A DNA stretch of 64,000 nt from Apus apus (Eukaryota; Chordata; Aves; Apodiformes; Apodidae), in contig NC_067284.1 in the NCBI RefSeq assembly GCF_020740795.1, positions 101,175,440 to 101,239,439 of the forward strand. Direction: 5' to 3'. Position 1 is the stretch's first letter. Every line of letters starts with the position of its first letter. Shown here one piece after another: positions 37,497-47,240 of this stretch. Made by a program: the position numbers and the translations under genes. Below the pieces are notes generated by a model. That model made no database searches, had not been told where the DNA came from, and saw nothing but the letters and a program-made list of their open reading frames with translations.

Positions 37497-37727
37497 GGGG
37501 GCCGGAACGGGCTCGGGTCGGCGCCTCTTTCCCGGCCCTTTCTCCGGCAGCATCGGCGGGGCTGGACAGCGCCGGCGGCTCCGCGGCAGGGCGGCCACGG
37601 CGACCGGCAGCGCCGGGCGGTGGCTGCGGCCCCGGCGGGTGCGGGGCGCGGGTGGCGGCCGGACCGCGGCTCCGCGGAGGCGGCTGGCCGAGAGCGGTCC
37701 CGGTGGCGAGGGCAGGCTGCCGTCCTG

Positions 37728-37802
37728 ATGGCAGGTGCTGCCCTCGGACCTCAGGATCACCCCCCTCCTGCCTGCCGGGAGAGGGCTCGTTCGAAGAGCT
37801 GA
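37728..37802 (+). other. Upstream ORF in the NMBR 5' leader (24 codons)
   Basis: ATG at 37728 with G at +4, ending at TGA 37800-37802, 223 bp before the NMBR ATG. It encodes a 24-residue peptide of no recognised family. If the TATA-directed transcript is real, this is the only upstream ATG and could lower receptor translation. Confidence 0.45.
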
Positions 37803-38025
37803 AGGGGAGCGACACGGGATCCTTTATTCTAACCCCCGCTGCCACTGCGCCGGCGGGGAGTGCTTCTGCATTTCGGAGGAGGGAAAAGTCGGCAGAGAAA
37901 AAGGGGGAGGAAGAAAGGCAGGAGGGAAAGGGAAAAAAGTTGGCTGACTTGCAGAGAGGTGAAGCTTTGCAGTGGCTCTCACTGCGCTTTGCACTGGAGA
38001 CCTCTGGTCTGCCCGAAGCTGGAGG

Positions 38026-38441
38026 ATGGAGGCAGAGCTGCTGCCCGAGCTCACAGCAATGCCCCTCGGGGGGAATGGGAGTGCCCGGCTTGTGCCAGAC
38101 ACAGCTCCGCTGCCCTCGGCACAGGACACGGCCATGTTCATTGTCCGCTGTGTGATCCCTTCTCTTTACCTGCTCATCATCATTGTGGGCTTGCTGGGCA
38201 ACATCACCCTCATGAAGATCTTCATCTCCAGCAGTGCCATGAGGAGCGTGCCCAACATCTTCATCTCCAGCCTCGCTGCTGGTGATCTGCTGCTCCTAGT
38301 GACCTGTGTGCCCGTGGATGCCTCTCGGTATTTCTCTGAGGAGTGGCTCTTTGGGGAGGTGGGCTGTAAGCTCATTCCTGCCATCCAGCTCACCTCCGTT
38401 GGTGTCTCTGTCTTCACCCTCACTGTCCTCAGTGCTGACAG
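38026..38441 (+). CDS. NMBR: NMBR exon 1 (neuromedin B receptor, TM1-TM3)
   Basis: First coding exon of a bombesin-family class A GPCR. Residues 1-139: an N-terminal tail with a sequon at N17 (NGS), then [20 protein letters not shown] (TM1, N59), [20 protein letters not shown] (TM2, D87), C114 for the extracellular disulfide, and TM3 ending LSADR, which becomes DRY across the intron. VPVDASRYF and [14 protein letters not shown] identify the neuromedin B subtype rather than GRPR or BRS3. The receptor binds neuromedin B and couples mainly to Gq at the plasma membrane. ATG 38026 has context aggATGg; a second in-frame ATG at 38059 is an alternative start, since the tail diverges from the mammalian protein. 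Donor GTAGGA at 38442, phase 2. Exons of 416, 349 and 402 nt give 388 residues, close to human (390). Confidence 0.95.
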
Positions 38442-40753
38442 GTAGGAAAGCTGGGCTGCCCCTTCTCAGCTCTCTGCAGACTGGGGTAAGGCTAGCTGGA
38501 GCTGCCATGAAAGGTAAAATACCCATTTGATAAAATATCCCTGGTTTGCAATCCCCTCATTGCAACTTCTGAAGTGCCCATTCTTCACCTTCCCTCACTG
38601 ACGGCTGGCCAGTCTGGTACTAGCTTAATTTAAAGGGTTTCTGAAAATGGGTGTGCCTGGGCCTACTCCAGCTTCCAAGGTGCCAGCTGCAAGAATCAGG
38701 TTTAGTCCAGTCTTCTGCACCTCTGGCATGGTCCTGTAACAGCCCAACTATTGCAATTATTATAATCAGGGGAAGGTTTTAGATGCTAAATATGACCTAT
38801 ACCAAGCCACAGTGATATGTCAACAGGCAGTGAACAGCTTAAACCAAGTCAAGCACAGAGGTATATTTAATCAATTAGGTTTTTTTCTGCCAAGAAACAA
38901 ATGTATATGTGTATATGCTTGTGCCACAGTAAGAATAACACGTCATCACAGGTGAATGCAAGAATTAGTTCAGCCTGTGTGAATTTGGAGGCAACAAACT
39001 GTTCTGTTGTAGTTGTCAGTCTTAAACTTTTGTTCAAACTATTCTTTCTGGCTTCGTATGAATGTATAGAAAAAAAATTAAAAAAGAGGAACAGAAAAAA
39101 AAAATCCCTCAAAGCAGACTAGGAAATAACACTTCAGTCTCCAGTACTTGTCAAATGAGCAAGAAACAAAGAGCTGGGCCCCAAGTTTTTCCTCTCACTT
39201 ACTAAAAATGGGTACTTAAGGGATTTGTTGCAACTTGGTAGCTTTTTGACTATACTTCAGGCTCTGAAAGACAAGATCTTGCAGTGTAATTGACAACCTT
39301 AAATTAAATGAAATTCTTTCTTCCCTTACCTGAGCAATTATTTTAGCCAGAAATGAAAATGTTTAATTTCTTTTCCACAGGAATTGCTCCATTTTCTTTT
39401 GTTGGATTTTAAATTGAACCAATGCATTACACTGTTGCGTGATGCAAAGGCTTGAGTTTTGTAATTAATCTTCACACACTAACTCTTCTTTAAAACTTTT
39501 AATCTGTTTTTAATAAGAATGTGACTGTAATTAATTTCTTTTTTTACCCAATTCAGTAAATTACTTGATTCCACCTGAGCGTAGTCTGCAGTGGTCATCA
39601 ATTTCAATGGTGTTTGAATCAGGACCTAAAATACTTGTGTATAAAGACTTTGTAACTTGTGAAAATGGACTATATTTTTGAAGAAGAGCTTGCAAAACAT
39701 ACCTTACAGTGAATACCTGTAACTCTCTGATTTCCTCATTTAAAGAGCATGCCAGAAACTGTCCTTGGAGATCCAAGCAAACCTTGCAGCCTTCTTTATG
39801 CTCTATTTCCACTGTTTAGAGGTACGATTGTGGTATGTTATTGAAAAGGGAAGAAGTTATTTGCAGAGGAGATCATATCTCTAGTGAAATTTAGTGTGAG
39901 AGAATGCTGGTGGCTTAATGTTTACAGATTCATTCATTTTATGTAGCTTTAGAGCATTTGTTATTTGTTTTTTCCATAGAAGTTTATATCCTCCTTTTAA
40001 AATCAGTAAAGATTTAAGAAGTAATAATGCTGTATCTGTTTACACTGAATGCATTTAGAATCACACATCCTTGAAAACAGCTGCAGATGTTGTACTGTGA
40101 TCATATAAGCTTGTAATAACTCTGTTCCTCCAGCATTTTAGAGTCTATAGTATATACAAATATCAGAATGGTTATAATAAGAATTTAACAACTCTATTTC
40201 TTTGACCTCTGCAGTTACCTTTTCACTTATTGAGAAAAAAACACATTCATTTTTAAGTCAGAAGAAAAGCCACTGACTTCAGAAACCAGTGTCTCGTCTG
40301 CTAGGAACCCAAATCAACTCTGAGTGAAGCTGGCTGGAGTCAGTGGAGTTTAGCTTGGACTTGGGTCTACTTTTTTGTACAACAGATACTTATGTTGAAC
40401 TAAGGGGGTGGCACTGGTGTGGAGGGGTTTTTGTCATACTCATTTGTAGCCAAATCCTGACATCTGTCATCTTGACTATACTTGATTATGAGGAAACTGT
40501 ATGGGTAACTATGTTGGCAGATCAGAAGTGGTGGCAGCATCCTGCATCTCAGAGGTGATGAGGAGGCAAGGCCTGTCTGGGGACAGAGTTACCTCCAGAT
40601 AAACAAATCTAACATGGGTTGCTAGCAGTTTGGAAGTGGTGATACCATGAAAAAGGCTCCATTGTAATCCAGTTCCTGCTCAGTCTGGTATATAATGTCT
40701 TCACAGTGGTCCCTGCTTTCACAGGTAAAGCTCAAAGTATGTTTTAATATATT

Positions 40754-41590
40754 ATCATAGAATCATGTAATAGCATCATGGAATGGTTTGATTCAGAAAC
40801 GACCTTAAAGATCATCTAGTTCCAATCACCCTGCATTGGCAGGGACACCTCCCACTGGATCAGGTTGCTCAGAGGCCCAGTCAACCCAGCCTTGAACACT
40901 TCCAGGGATGGAGCTTCCACAACTTCCCTGAACAACTTGTGCCAGTGTCTCATCACCCTCATAGTGAAGAATTCCCTCCTAATGTCTAACCTAAATCTAC
41001 CCTCTTCCAGTTCTGATCCATTACCCTTTGTCCTCTCACTACAAGCCCTTGAAAAAAGTCCCTCCCCAGCCTTTCTGTAGCCTCTTCAGGTACTGAAGGA
41101 AGGCTGCTATAATGTCTCCCCAGAGCCTCCTCTTCTCCAGGCTGAACAACCCCAACTGTTTCAGCCTGTGTTCATAGGAGAGATGCTCCAGCCCTCTGAT
41201 CATCTTTATGGCCCTCCTTTAGACTCATTCAAACTGCTCCATGTCCTTCTGGTGTTGGGGTCTCCAGATACCGTACTCTAGGTGGGGTCTCACAAGACCC
41301 TAGTAAAGGGGGAGAATCACCTCCCTTGACCTGCTGGCTACACTTCTTTTGATGCAGCCCAGGACACAGCTGGCTTTCTGGGCTGCCAGCACACATTGCT
41401 GGCTTGAGCTTCTCATCCACCGTTACCCCTAAATCCTTCTCCTCTGGACTATTTTTGATCCGTTCTCCACCCAGCCTGTATTTTTGCCTGGCATTGCCTC
41501 AACCCAGGGGCAGGACCTTGCACTTGGCCTTATTGAACTTCATGCAGTTTGCACGAGCCCTATTCTCAAGCCTGTTAAGGTCATTAAAGT
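40754..41590 (-). mobile_element. CR1 LINE 3' fragment in NMBR intron 1, inverted partner of 30945-31473
   Basis: Begins with 'tatcatagaatcatgtaata', continues through 'gcattggcagggacacctcc' and 'gaagaattccctcctaatgt' to 'ggccttattgaacttcatgc', i.e. the reverse complement of CR1 from the ORF2 C-terminal region to the 3' tail. It shares long exact stretches with the plus-strand copy at 30945 and extends further 5'. Confidence 0.9.
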
Positions 41591-42330
41591 CTTTTTGGTT
41601 TTTACTCTCTGTCACCACAGGCCTGTATAGAACTCCAGACATTGATTACACTAAGGAACAGATTAATAAATATTTAGAGTTCTTTGTACTGTGACTGCAT
41701 GAATCAGAATAAAGGAGATTGTCTTGGTTTCCACAGTATAATTAGCACTTACTGTTTATGTGGAAGTTCTGCATGGCAAATTACATATATCTGATGCATT
41801 TAACAGCAACAACCACAGAAGCACTTCTGAACGATCATTACTTACAAACTGTAGCTATAGGGAAGAAAAAATAGTATTCATTGTGCATGTATCTTTTTTT
41901 ACAGTTGCTTTATTTCATGTTGCTTTTTGCCAGAGAAGTCTCTCTCAGCATCACTAGTACTTTCAGTGTGACAAATGTGCACCTTCTGTCTGGAAGCTTT
42001 GTTATCTAGTACTGAGATTATTTGGGTTTTGGCTTGGGTGCTTTTTTTGTGTAGAAACATGATATGTAATTGGTAACAGTACTTCCCACACTCTCCTAGA
42101 GCACACTTGCAGATTTAAATTGTCAGCACAGAGCATATCTGCCCAAGGTTGGCCATTCCCATCCCAGAAACAGTACAGGTCTTCCCACTCTTGAGCTCCT
42201 GTGACTCTGGCTGCCAGGGGTGGGAGGTGCCCTGTTGCAGCCCCATACATTTTGGGGCAGAGGGGGCTGGGAGGTCAGCAGCAGTGGTGAGGATGGTGGC
42301 ACTGGCAGTGCAGTGTGTTGTTGTCAAAGA

Positions 42331-42373
42331 AAAATATGATCTCCCTCAAAGGAAAATATGATCTCCCTCTCCT
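42331..42373. repeat. 22-bp tandem duplication next to the CR1 3' end
   Basis: AAAATATGATCTCCCTC occurs at 42331 and 42353, about 70 bp beyond the 3' end of the intact CR1. Confidence 0.85.
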
Positions 42374-42525
42374 TTGGGGTACAGAAGGCAGCACAGAAGC
42401 AGCGCTGCTGAGCCAGCCTTCCCCTCTCACTGCCACACAGGAGATCATAGAATCATAGAATCCTAGGGGTTGGAAGGGACCTCGAAAGATCATCTAGTCC
42501 AACCCCCCTGCCAGAGCAGGGTCAC

Positions 42526-45411
42526 CTAGAGTACATCACACAGGAAGGCATCCAGGCGGGTTTTGAATGTCTCCAGCGAAGGAGACTCCACAACCTCTCT
42601 GGGCAGCCTGTTCCAGTGCTCTGTCACTCTTACAGTAAAAAAATTTTTCCTGATATTCATCTTAAACCTCCTATGCTCCAACTTGTATCCATTACCCCTT
42701 GTCCTATCACTGGTCTTCACTGAAAAAAGCTTAACTCCATCGTCTTGACACTCACCCTTTACATATTTGTAAACATTGATGAGGTCCCCCCTCAGTCTCC
42801 TTTTCTCCAAACTAAAGAGACCCAGCTCCCTCAGCCTTTCCTCATAAGGGAGATGTTCCACTCCCTTAATCATCTTTGTGGCTCTGCGCTGGACTCTTTC
42901 AAGCACTTCCCTGTCCTTCTTGAACTGAGGGGCCCAGAACTGGACACAATATTCCAGATGTGGCCTCACCAATGCAGAATAGAGGGGGAGGAGAACCTCT
43001 CTTGACCTACTAACCACACCCTTTCTAATACACCCCAGGATGCCATTGGCCTTCTTAGCCACAAGGGCACACTGCTGACTCATGGTCATCCTCCTGTCTA
43101 CCATGACCCCCAGGTCCCTTTCACCTACACTGCTCTCCAGCAGGTCAGCCCCCAACCTGTACTGGTGCATGGCGTTTTTCTTCCCCAAATGCAAAACTCT
43201 ACACTTGCTCTTGTTAAACTTCATCAGGTTTTTCCCCGCCCAAGTCTCCAGCCTGTCTAAGTCCCTCTGAATGGCAGCACAGCCTTCTGGTGTGTCAGCC
43301 ACTCCTCCCAGCTTGGTGTCATCAGCAAACTTGCTGAGGGTACATTCTGTGCCCTCATCCAGGTCGTTGATGAAGATATTGAACAACACCGGTCCCAGTA
43401 CCGACCCCTGAGGGACTCCACTAGTCACAGGCCTCCAACTAGATTCTGCCCCATTGACTACAACTCTCTGACTTCTTCCTTTCAACCAGTTCTTGATCCA
43501 CCTCACTGCCTGATCATCAAACCCATACTTGATCAACTTATCTACAAGGATGCTGTGGGAGACGGTGTCAAATGCTTTACTGAAATCAAGATAGACCACA
43601 TCTACCGCTCTACCATCATCTATCCACCTAGTAATTTCCTCATAGAAGGCTATGAGGTTAGTCAAACATGACTTACCCTTGGTAAAACCATGTTGACTGC
43701 TCTTGATGACCCCCATCTCCTTGATATGTCTAGAGATAGTGCCAAGGACAAGTTGTTCCATTACCTTTCCAGGGATGGAGGTGAGGCTGACCGGTCTATA
43801 GTTACCCGGGTCCTCCTTCTTGCCCTTCTTGTAGACTGGAGTGACATTTGCTATCCTCCAGTCCTCAGGCACCTCTCCAGTTACCCATGACTTACCGAAG
43901 ATGATGGAGAGTGGACTAGCAATGACCTCCGCCAGCTCCCTCAACACCCTTGGATGCATTTCATCCGGACCCATCGATTTATGGATGTCCAGATTATGCA
44001 ACTGATCCCTAACCCAATCCTCATCTACTATGTCCTCACCTATCTTGACTACTTCTGGGGTTATATGAATCTGGGGCTCATGGGAAAAGCCTGCAGGAGT
44101 AAAGACAGAGGCAAAGAAGGCATTCAGCACCTCTGCCTTCTTCATATCCTCTGTCACCAGGGCACCCACCTCATTCAGCAGTGGGCCTATATTGCCTCTG
44201 GTATTAGCTTTGTTGGCTATGTATTTGAAAAAGCCCTTTCTACTGTCCTTAACCTGACTTGCAAGGTTAAGTTCCAAGGAGGCCTTAGCTTTCCTAGTTG
44301 CCTCCCTACATTCCCTGACAACATTCCTATATTCCTCCCAAGTGACCAGTCCCTCCTTCCATGATCTATAGATTTTCCTCTTCCACTTTAGTTTCCCCAG
44401 CAGTTCCTTTTTTAACCACGCTGGTCTCCTAGCTCCCTTACTAGATTTTCTACCCATTGGGACACACTGATGCTGTGCTTGCAAGAAGTGGTCCTTGAAT
44501 ATTGTCCAGCTATCTTGAGCCCCTTTACCTTCTAGCACTCTGTCCCATGGGACTTCCCTTAACAATTGGTTGAGGAGGCCGAAGTTTGCTCTGCAGAAGT
44601 CCAGGGTTCTGGTCCTGCTGGAAATTCTGTTCCTCCCACACAGGATCCTGAACTCCACCATCTCATGGTCGCTGCAGCCAAGGTTGCCATTGACCACCAC
44701 TGCTTCAATAAGGCCCTCCTTGTTGGTGAGCACAAGATCCAGCAGCGCTCCTCTTCTAGTCGGCTCATCCACCATTTGCATTAAGAAGTTGTCATCAATG
44801 CATTGGAGGAACCTCCTAGACTGTGAAAGGCTGGCTGTATAAGTCTTCCAGCAGATATCGGGATAGTTAAAATCTCCCATGAGGACCAAGGACTGCAGTT
44901 GTGAGGCTGCTTTCAGCTGCCTGTAGAAAGCCTCATCAACTTCCTCATCTTGATCAGGAGGTCTGTAGTAGACCCCCACAACTGTGTCACCCATACTACC
45001 CTGTCCTTTAATTCTTACCCACAGAATTTCAACTCGCCCCTCATCAGCCCCTGTACAAAACTCAATACATTCTAGTTGCTCTCTCACATAAAGAGCAACT
45101 CCACCACCTCGCTTCACCGACCGATCTTTCCTAAAAAGCACATAGCCATCCATGGCCACATTCCAGTCGTGTGAGCTGTCCCACCATGTCTCTGTTATTG
45201 CTACCAGATCATAACCCTTAGACCGCACACAGACCTCTAACTCTTCCTGTTTATTCCCCATGCTGCGTGCATTGGTGTACAGGCATTTCAGGAAGCAAGT
45301 AGAGCACATTGGTGGGACTAAATCCTCCTTAGCCCATCCTCCTACAGGCCCTGGTATGTTCCTCTTGGGCTTGTCCCTAACAGACCCAGTTTTCTCCCCT
45401 TCCCCCTTCAC
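42526..45411 (-). CDS. CR1 ORF2 polyprotein: AP endonuclease + reverse transcriptase
   Basis: An open frame of 961 codons from a GTG at 45411; the first in-frame ATG is at 45309 (927 codons), just before the endonuclease domain. N-terminal apurinic-like endonuclease: YTNARS (Asn about residue 48), ITETWW (Glu 74), GDFN (179-182), SDH (247-249). Reverse transcriptase: NYRPVSLTS (about 538), [12 protein letters not shown] (574), LDFSKAFD (608-615), [11 protein letters not shown] (664), FADD (695-698). The C-terminal region matches the usual CR1 end ([12 protein letters not shown]...). All expected catalytic residues are present and there is no frameshift, so the protein could be functional. These enzymes nick target DNA and copy the element RNA in place. 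Start choice is uncertain: the frame is open from 45429 but contains no ATG before 45309. Confidence 0.92.
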   Translation of the reverse strand: MKGEGEKTGSVRDKPKRNIPGPVGGWAKEDLVPPMCSTCFLKCLYTNARSMGNKQEELEVCVRSKGYDLVAITETWWDSSHDWNVAMDGYVLFRKDRSVKRGGGVALYVREQLECIEFCTGADEGRVEILWVRIKGQGSMGDTVVGVYYRPPDQDEEVDEAFYRQLKAASQLQSLVLMGDFNYPDICWKTYTASLSQSRRFLQCIDDNFLMQMVDEPTRRGALLDLVLTNKEGLIEAVVVNGNLGCSDHEMVEFRILCGRNRISSRTRTLDFCRANFGLLNQLLREVPWDRVLEGKGAQDSWTIFKDHFLQAQHQCVPMGRKSSKGARRPAWLKKELLGKLKWKRKIYRSWKEGLVTWEEYRNVVRECREATRKAKASLELNLASQVKDSRKGFFKYIANKANTRGNIGPLLNEVGALVTEDMKKAEVLNAFFASVFTPAGFSHEPQIHITPEVVKIGEDIVDEDWVRDQLHNLDIHKSMGPDEMHPRVLRELAEVIASPLSIIFGKSWVTGEVPEDWRIANVTPVYKKGKKEDPGNYRPVSLTSIPGKVMEQLVLGTISRHIKEMGVIKSSQHGFTKGKSCLTNLIAFYEEITRWIDDGRAVDVVYLDFSKAFDTVSHSILVDKLIKYGFDDQAVRWIKNWLKGRSQRVVVNGAESSWRPVTSGVPQGSVLGPVLFNIFINDLDEGTECTLSKFADDTKLGGVADTPEGCAAIQRDLDRLETWAGKNLMKFNKSKCRVLHLGKKNAMHQYRLGADLLESSVGERDLGVMVDRRMTMSQQCALVAKKANGILGCIRKGVVSRSREVLLPLYSALVRPHLEYCVQFWAPQFKKDREVLERVQRRATKMIKGVEHLPYEERLRELGLFSLEKRRLRGDLINVYKYVKGECQDDGVKLFSVKTSDRTRGNGYKLEHRRFKMNIRKNFFTVRVTEHWNRLPREVVESPSLETFKTRLDAFLCDVL

Positions 45412-45413
45412 AT

Positions 45414-46448
45414 CTAGTTTAAAGCTCTCTCAATGAGCCCTGCTAAGTCCTGCCCCAAAAGCCTTTTCCCCCTCTGGGACAGGTGCATCCCACCCGCCAC
45501 CATCAGGCCAGGTGTCTCATAGAGCAGCCCATGATCAAAAAAGCCAAAGCCCTGCCTTTGGCACCAGTCTCTTAGCCATTCGTTCATCATTAAACTCTTC
45601 CTGCTTATCTCTCCACCCATTCTTGCAGGAGGTATGGAGGCAAACACGACTTGTGCTCCAGACCCCCTAACTAGCCGTCCCAGGGCCCTGAAGTCTCTCT
45701 TCATTGCCCTTACATTTCTTGTAGTAATTTCGTCACTGCCAACCTGAAAAATCAGCAGTGGGTAGTAATCAGATGGATTTACCATACTAGAGAGTTTCCT
45801 TTTAACATCTCTAATGCGAGCCCCAGGGAGGCAGCAAACCTCCCTGTGGGATGGGTCAGGTCTACAGATGGGCCCCTCTGTTCCCCTCAGAAGGGAGTCA
45901 CCCACCACAATTACCCTCCTTTCCTTCTTAGTTGAAGAAGTCCTAAGTCGTGGAGCTGAGCGACAAGTCATAGGCGGTTCACTAGACAAATCTGTCACTC
46001 CAGCTTCATTTTCCTTTCCCTGAAGTTCCAAGACCTCGTACCTATTCTTCAAGGGCAATTCGGAGGATGGACGGAGTTGGGAGGGTTTTTTCTTGCCTCT
46101 CCGAGGACGGACCTCCCTCCATTCCTCCATGTTCCTAAAGTTCTCTCCTTCTGTCTGAGAACAGGAGGGGAGGGGATCCATCACTTGTTCTAGCATCTCT
46201 TCCTCCTGCCCTTGCCTCAGGGTTTGACTCCACCAATCTATTTCATTCTCACATTCTCTGATAATTCTCAGTCTTTCAACCTCCTCTGTCAGTCTAACCA
46301 CCTGCCTGAGGAGATCATCGATTTGCTCGCACCGCACACACGCGGTGCCACTGGCTCCCTCTGGCACCAGTGCCAGGCTCAGGCACTCGCTGCAGCCAGA
46401 GACCTGCACGGCTGCGTGCCTGCTCAGAACCTCCGTCTGAGTTCCCAT
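45414..46448 (-). CDS. CR1 ORF1 protein (zinc-finger-like, coiled coil, SGNH hydrolase-like)
   Basis: 344 codons from the first ATG (46448-46446; the frame is open further upstream but without an ATG) to TAG at 45416-45414. About 20 residues in there is a C-x2-C...C-x2-C pattern (GCSECL and ACVRCE), followed by a heptad-like segment ([20 protein letters not shown]) suggesting a coiled coil. The C-terminal half resembles the esterase/SGNH domain known from CR1 and L2 ORF1 proteins: block [10 protein letters not shown] with the nucleophile Ser, block III-like FQVGSDEI, and block V-like GGMHLSQRG. The block III Asn and the block V Asp of the canonical family are replaced (see findings). ORF1 proteins of this class are thought to bind nucleic acid and help form the retrotransposition particle. 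The TAG is followed directly by ORF2, so the mRNA is bicistronic. Confidence 0.88.
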   Translation of the reverse strand: MGTQTEVLSRHAAVQVSGCSECLSLALVPEGASGTACVRCEQIDDLLRQVVRLTEEVERLRIIRECENEIDWWSQTLRQGQEEEMLEQVMDPLPSCSQTEGENFRNMEEWREVRPRRGKKKPSQLRPSSELPLKNRYEVLELQGKENEAGVTDLSSEPPMTCRSAPRLRTSSTKKERRVIVVGDSLLRGTEGPICRPDPSHREVCCLPGARIRDVKRKLSSMVNPSDYYPLLIFQVGSDEITTRNVRAMKRDFRALGRLVRGSGAQVVFASIPPARMGGEISRKSLMMNEWLRDWCQRQGFGFFDHGLLYETPGLMVAGGMHLSQRGKRLLGQDLAGLIERALN

Positions 46449-46476
46449 ATATGAAAGGATAGATATGAAAGGATAG
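46449..46476. repeat. Perfect 14-bp tandem duplication abutting the CR1 ORF1 start
   Basis: ATATGAAAGGATAG occurs at 46449-46462 and 46463-46476, directly upstream (minus strand) of the ORF1 ATG at 46448. Confidence 0.85.
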
Positions 46477-46619
46477 CACCCTTGCCCCTCAAGACCACTG
46501 CTCCTGTTGATGTTCTTTTGTTGTGGAGAAACTGGACCACCTTTAGAAACATTTCTCCGGTTTAAAAACCAAACCAAACCAAAAAGCAACTAAAAAAAAC
46601 CCAAGGGATTACAGAAAGA

Positions 46620-47240
46620 GAAAATTTAGCAACTACAGTGCATGACAAATGAAGAAAAAAGGCTGAAGATTGAGGGAAAAAAATGTACACACACACACAA
46701 AAAAAGGAGAACCAAAGGGATCATAGGAAAGAACATTCCCAATAGCACTTAGCACACCCTGAAAGTGCCCACAGAGCTTGTCGGTGATGACTGGCTTGTG
46801 ACACTGGGGTGCACTTTCTAGAGGTGTTGCAGAACAAGGAACCAAAAATGAGTCCCCTGTCAAGCTTGCTTCCCCAGGGGCCATGGACTGCAGTTTTAGT
46901 CAGGGATGTTGATGAGAAAGTCCAAGGACTTGGTGTGATTGTGGATAAGGGAGGTAATAATAAATATATGAGAGGAGAAGTGTAGGCGAGGAGACTGCAG
47001 CATGGCACATGTGAAGCAAAGGTGTGCCAGTGTCTCCTCACTGCAAAAAGGACAGAAGTCAGAGATGAACCTGATTTGAATTAGGTCTGACTTGAGCCTT
47101 CTTATGAACTTTCTCACTGCTCCAGAGCGTGTTTTTTACATCTACAGTGGTCCATACAGTTAGGCCAGAGTGCAAACTGGACCTATGGGGCTCCGCACCC
47201 ACTTCTCATTTTGAGAGATTTGCCATTTTGTGCCTGGGGA
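46620..47240 (-). mobile_element. Possible relic of a non-CR1 LINE C-terminal region (tentative)
   Basis: Just beyond the 5' side of the intact CR1, the minus strand has a 73-codon open frame (47117-46896) containing IRRLKSDLIQIRFISDFCPF then CSEETLAHLCFTC. The C-x2-C-x6-H-x4-C pattern with preceding basic/hydrophobic residues resembles the zinc-knuckle end of L2-type or similar LINE ORF2 proteins. The frame closes shortly after and the neighbouring frames do not rescue a clear domain. It could be chance. Confidence 0.35.

Larger units (their letters stand above)
37190..38010 (+). promoter_or_regulatory. CpG island / NMBR promoter with GC box and TATA box
   Basis: GC-rich island immediately upstream of NMBR. 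A GC box 'gaggcggggcggctcc' (37461-37476) is followed by TATAAAT at 37490-37496, the spacing expected of a focused core promoter, which puts the start site near 37520. The resulting 5' UTR would be about 500 nt and includes one upstream ATG at 37728. Confidence 0.7.
29505..38025. other. Intergenic region between divergent GJE1 and NMBR
   Basis: 8.5 kb separating two divergently transcribed genes. It carries the GJE1 CpG island on the left, a CR1 fragment (30945-31473), the ERVL-like solo LTR (31508-32256) and the NMBR promoter island on the right. From 32260 to 37180 I recognise no gene or repeat family; 33240-33530 is GC-richer and may be an old LTR or other repeat. Confidence 0.75.
42443..46560 (-). 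mobile_element. Near full-length CR1 LINE with intact ORF1 and ORF2, antisense in NMBR intron 1
   Basis: The 3' end is the ATTCTATGAT-type tail at about 42443-42470 (seen as 'atcatagaatcatagaatcc'). ORF2 then occupies 45411-42526 and ORF1 46448-45414 on the minus strand, each without an internal stop. CR1 elements are usually severely 5' truncated in bird genomes, so a copy with both frames open is uncommon. The 5' boundary was not resolved: a duplicated 14-bp unit lies just upstream of the ORF1 ATG (46449-46476), and an A/CCAAA-rich tract at 46560-46600 may mark the edge. The host gene NMBR reads in the opposite direction. Confidence 0.93.

Noticed and set aside
37074-38155. Long open frames in the NMBR CpG island (up to 305 codons)
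   Set aside because: Same GC effect; compositionally biased, present in several frames and on both strands.
40865-41080. 71-codon frame repeated almost exactly at 31156-31371 on the other strand, suggesting a duplicated small gene
   Set aside because: Both are the antisense strand of CR1 3' fragments, so the similarity reflects the repeat, not a gene.
43082-44842. Several plus-strand frames of 60-136 codons inside the CR1
   Set aside because: Antisense shadows of the CR1 ORF2 coding sequence.
42443-46560. Reading the two intact CR1 frames as host genes of a new bicistronic system
   Set aside because: The endonuclease and reverse transcriptase motifs, the ATTCTATGAT-type tail and the related truncated copies nearby identify an ordinary LINE family.
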